From Oscillospiraceae bacterium (GTDB taxonomy: Bacteria; Bacillota; Clostridia; Oscillospirales; Oscillospiraceae): a DNA stretch of 49,876 nucleotides. Position numbers and translations under genes: made by a program. Positions 47,966 to 49,876 of the stretch are shown here, in pieces (positions within the stretch are counted from its first letter, which is position 1; each line of letters starts with the position of its first letter). Under the pieces are notes generated by a model. The model saw only the letters and a list, made by a program, of their open reading frames with translations. It did not search any database and had not been told where the DNA came from. Location: contig CADBCV010000024.1 in NCBI GenBank assembly GCA_902793285.1, positions 1-49,876 on the forward strand, in the 5' to 3' direction.

Positions 47966-48730
47966 CTATTTCCGGCACTGTCTGCCGGCGCCGTCGATGA
48001 AAAAGTCCCCCTCCAGCAGGATCTCAGAGATGGGCACGATCTCATAGCCCTCCGCGAGCAGCGCCTCCAGGATCTCCGGCAGGGCCTCCGGCGTGTGCTC
48101 GGCGGCGTTGTGAAAGAGGACGATGCTGCCCGGCTGCACCCGGTCCAGAACGCGGCGGGAGATCTCCTGCGCGGAGATGCCCTTCCAGTCGAGACTGTCC
48201 ACATCCCACTGCACCGGCGTCATGCCGAGCGCGCGGACGGCCTTGATGACATGGTCGTCGTATTCCCCGTAGGGACAGCGGAAGAGCGTCGGGCGCACCC
48301 CGGTCACGGCCTCGATCTTGTCGTTGCATTTGGAGATGTCGCTTTTGATTTCCGCCGTGGTGAGCGAGGAAAAATGCGCGTGGCTGCTCGAGTGGTTCAT
48401 CACCTCATGCCCCGCGTCCGAGAGCGCCTGCACGGACTCCGGATATCGATCCACCCAGTCGCCCACCACAAAAAAGGTCACGGCGACGCCGTAGCCGCCG
48501 AGAATGTCAATCAGCGTCTGCGTGTCCTCATTGCCCCAGGCCGCGTCAAAGCTCAGCGCAACGCGCTTCTCATCCTGCTGCACACAGTAGACCGGCAGCT
48601 CGCGCCTGGATGCGGAGACGCCCACGAGCTTCGGCGTGTTGACCGCCCAGAAGATCAGCAGCACCGCCGCCACCATCGCAAGCGCCTGCAGCACCGCGCC
48701 GTGCCGGCGCAAAAGAGCCTTCCCTTGCAT
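47966..48730 (-). CDS. Membrane-anchored polysaccharide deacetylase (CE4, PdaB-like)
   Basis: A 254-residue CE4 family protein with one N-terminal membrane anchor (~17-37, LQALAMVAAVLLIFWAVN). NodB-domain motifs: SFDAAWGNEDT near 64-74 (second Asp of the usual DD pair replaced by Ala, as in sporulation-type PdaB/YlxY proteins), the zinc His motif NHSSSHAHF near 111-119, and RCPYGEYDD near 146-154. It would deacetylate peptidoglycan or a related glycan outside the cell; spore cortex is possible. ATG 48730 follows GAGGAGGGATGCGA. Monocistronic. Confidence 0.85.
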   Translation of the reverse strand: MQGKALLRRHGAVLQALAMVAAVLLIFWAVNTPKLVGVSASRRELPVYCVQQDEKRVALSFDAAWGNEDTQTLIDILGGYGVAVTFFVVGDWVDRYPESVQALSDAGHEVMNHSSSHAHFSSLTTAEIKSDISKCNDKIEAVTGVRPTLFRCPYGEYDDHVIKAVRALGMTPVQWDVDSLDWKGISAQEISRRVLDRVQPGSIVLFHNAAEHTPEALPEILEALLAEGYEIVPISEILLEGDFFIDGAGRQCRK

Positions 48731-48838
48731 TCGCATCCCTCCTCGCACACAGCATATGCGCCGTCGCCGGCGACTATCTCTCCCGGCGGGGGTGTCGGGG
48801 CAAAGAAGCAAACCTTTTCAAATATCGGAAAAATTAGC

Positions 48839-48867
48839 TTGACAAATTCAATGTTCTTTGCTATTAT
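48839..48867 (+). promoter_or_regulatory. Promoter of the tRNA operon
   Basis: -35 TTGACA (48839-48844), 17-base spacer, -10 TATTAT (48862-48867). Confidence 0.85.
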
Positions 48868-48923
48868 AACTAAGCGCTCAGGGGTCAGGTCGCTGGCCGA
48901 TACACGGGCGATGCCGGTAAGAT

Positions 48924-48999
48924 GCTGGTGTAGCTCAGTCGGTAGAGCAGCTGATTTGTAATCAGCAGGTCGGGGGTTCGAGTCCGTCCACCAGCTCCA
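48924..48999 (+). tRNA. tRNA-Thr (TGT)
   Basis: 76 bases including encoded CCA. Acceptor GCTGGTG pairs with CACCAGC; D arm GCTCAGTCGGTAGAGC; anticodon stem GCTGA/TCAGC with loop TTTGTAA, anticodon TGT; T arm with GGTTCGAGTCC. Confidence 0.96.
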
Positions 49000-49016
49000 A
49001 CGGCGCAACTTCATAT

Positions 49017-49101
49017 GGGGGAATTCCCGAGTGGCCAAAGGGGACAGACTGTAAATCTGCTGGCAATGCCTTCGGTGGTTCGAATCCACCTTCCCCCACC
49101 A
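49017..49101 (+). tRNA. tRNA-Tyr (GTA)
   Basis: 85 bases including CCA, with the long variable arm of class II tRNAs (TGGCAATGCCTTCG). Acceptor GGGGGAA pairs with TTCCCCC; anticodon stem CAGA/TCTG with loop CTGTAAA, anticodon GTA; T arm GGTGGTTCGAATCCACC. It follows tRNA-Thr after 17 bases and shares its promoter. Confidence 0.96.
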
Positions 49102-49110
49102 AAGCAAGAT

Positions 49111-49159
49111 AATCCGAACCACATCTTCTCAATCGGAGATGGGTTCGGATTTTGCTTTA
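49111..49159 (+). terminator. Terminator of the tRNA operon
   Basis: AATCCGAACC and GGTTCGGATT stem, extended by ATCT/AGAT, followed by TTGCTTT. The remaining bases to 49280 hold no recognisable feature. Confidence 0.85.
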
Positions 49160-49280
49160 TCATCGATGATTTCCAAACCAGCCGCAAACTACGCGCTGCG
49201 AGTATCACGAGGACTCCCAGACTATAGAGCTGCGCTATCCTGATTATTCGTTCACGTCAAATTTCAGGACAGCAGCAAGA

Positions 49281-49706
49281 TCACTTCGCACTGAGTGTGA
49301 TATTTCCGCTGGTCTTCTCCAGAACATTGACAAAGAGCGTGTATTCGCCCGGCTGAAGCGGATGTTCGGTTGTACCGGCGGAGTTCACCGTCACGTCCAG
49401 TGCGGGCGTTTCGTCTGTGTGCAGGATCTCGTCAAGGGAGGCATCCACGCCAGCAGGCTCATTATCCAGAAAGAGCTTAAACTGGACGGAGCCTTTGGAG
49501 AGGGCCGAGTCGATGACAAGCTGCTGACCATCGGCGACCGTGATGCCGGCACCGCCGACACCGCTGATCCCGGCTTTGTCCGCCGTAATGGTTATCGTAT
49601 TGTCATCATGCGGCACGACCTCCAGACTGGGTTTGCGGCTCCGGCAGCCAGTCAGCATGAGGACGGACAGAAAAGCAATGAGGATACATAAAAATCTTTT
49701 GCGCAT
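49281..49706 (-). CDS. Small predicted lipoprotein
   Basis: A 141-residue exported lipoprotein: signal peptide MRKRFLCILIAFLSVLMLTG with the lipidated Cys at residue 21 (LTGC). The mature part is mostly beta-strand in character (NTITITADKAGISG, LDVTVNSAGTTEHPLQPGEY, SGNITLSAK), like a small immunoglobulin-type domain. CAGGAGAAAAAACTA precedes the ATG. It lies after the EamA gene fragment on the same strand. Function unknown. Confidence 0.8.
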   Translation of the reverse strand: MRKRFLCILIAFLSVLMLTGCRSRKPSLEVVPHDDNTITITADKAGISGVGGAGITVADGQQLVIDSALSKGSVQFKLFLDNEPAGVDASLDEILHTDETPALDVTVNSAGTTEHPLQPGEYTLFVNVLEKTSGNITLSAK

Positions 49707-49791
49707 TAGTTTTTTCTCCTGTAAGTGCTCGTGCTGTTAAACTATCCAGCGAAATTGAGGTTTGAGCGGTCATAGATAAACTGGAATTTGT

Positions 49792-49876
49792 TTATAGAAC
49801 CATCAGCAATGTTCCGGCACCGATCAGGATGCAGCCAACCATTGACTTTGCAGTAAAATCTTCATGAAGAAAAATA
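49792..49876 (-). CDS. EamA/DMT-type transporter, C-terminal fragment
   Basis: The last 28 codons of a gene entering from the right edge. On the minus strand they read FLHEDFTAKSMVGCILIG and a final hydrophobic segment ending LLMVL, then TAA at 49792-49794. FLHEDFT is the usual start of the tenth membrane segment of EamA transporters (compare FLHEELT in the transporter at 33689). The gap to the lipoprotein gene is 85 bases. Confidence 0.75.
   Translation of the reverse strand, partial: IFLHEDFTAKSMVGCILIGAGTLLMVL

Noticed and set aside
47803-48204. Upstream extension of the NhaC-type frame
   Set aside because: It runs through a promoter, a terminator and the deacetylase gene; ATG 47802 has its own ribosome binding site.
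48655-49208. Minus-strand open frames across the tRNA genes
   Set aside because: They are reverse complements of tRNA-Thr and tRNA-Tyr.

Overview
The window is GC-rich DNA (protein-coding parts roughly 60% G+C) from a strictly fermentative, probably gut-dwelling member of the Clostridia; the repeats, the 2-hydroxyacyl-CoA dehydratase operon, the TTG/GTG starts with strong Shine-Dalgarno sites and the gene families fit an Oscillospiraceae-like Bacillota genome (inference; no 16S gene is present). Intergenic spaces carry several families of short palindromic interspersed repeats.

Layout. 0-3 kb: the 3' end of tuf, an acyltransferase-3 membrane protein and a secreted LysM protein, then about 1 kb of pure repeats. 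3.1-6.8 kb (minus): a three-gene operon of a PH-like membrane protein, a MoxR-type AAA ATPase and a VWA protein. 7-8.5 kb: a CstA-type carrier. 8.8-9.5 kb: a lipoprotein. 9.7-12.7 kb: two 2-hydroxyacyl-CoA dehydratase subunits plus a 56-residue membrane protein. 12.9-13.9 kb: an EIIC-like transporter. 14.3-15.7 kb (minus): an M20 amidohydrolase preceded by a recognisable lysine riboswitch. 15.9-17.8 kb: a histidine phosphatase and an orphan sugar-ABC ATPase. 18-21.5 kb: a polyprenyl sugar-1-phosphate transferase, a broken nucleotidyltransferase remnant, and rmlD-rmlC. 21.5-26 kb (minus): pilB, pilT, pilC with a small Cys-rich gene on the other strand. 26-31.4 kb: a bactofilin-like membrane protein, an HD-GYP sensor and a secreted repeat protein.

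31.8-45.7 kb is the most interesting region: two divergent operons sharing a 210-bp promoter region. Leftward: split transketolase (N and C halves), an RpiB-family isomerase, an iron alcohol dehydrogenase, a DMT-family transporter, a ROK regulator and a DUF4867 protein. Rightward: a FucI/AraA-fold isomerase, a YesL-like membrane protein, a GH31 enzyme that carries the residues of sulfoquinovosidase YihQ, and then a separately promoted ABC importer (binding protein and two permeases, no ATPase). Together these make a coherent route for sulfoquinovose, the plant sulfolipid sugar: import, glycoside cleavage, isomerisation to sulfofructose, two transketolase steps around a sulfo-erythrose isomerase, reduction of sulfoacetaldehyde to isethionate, and export. 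The missing importer ATPase could be the UgpC/MsmK-type subunit at 16.7 kb. Two matching 23-bp inverted repeats lie just downstream of two of the promoters and look like ROK operators.

45.9-49.9 kb: RidA and an NhaC-type antiporter, a membrane-anchored polysaccharide deacetylase, tRNA-Thr and tRNA-Tyr, a lipoprotein, and the 3' end of an EamA-type transporter.
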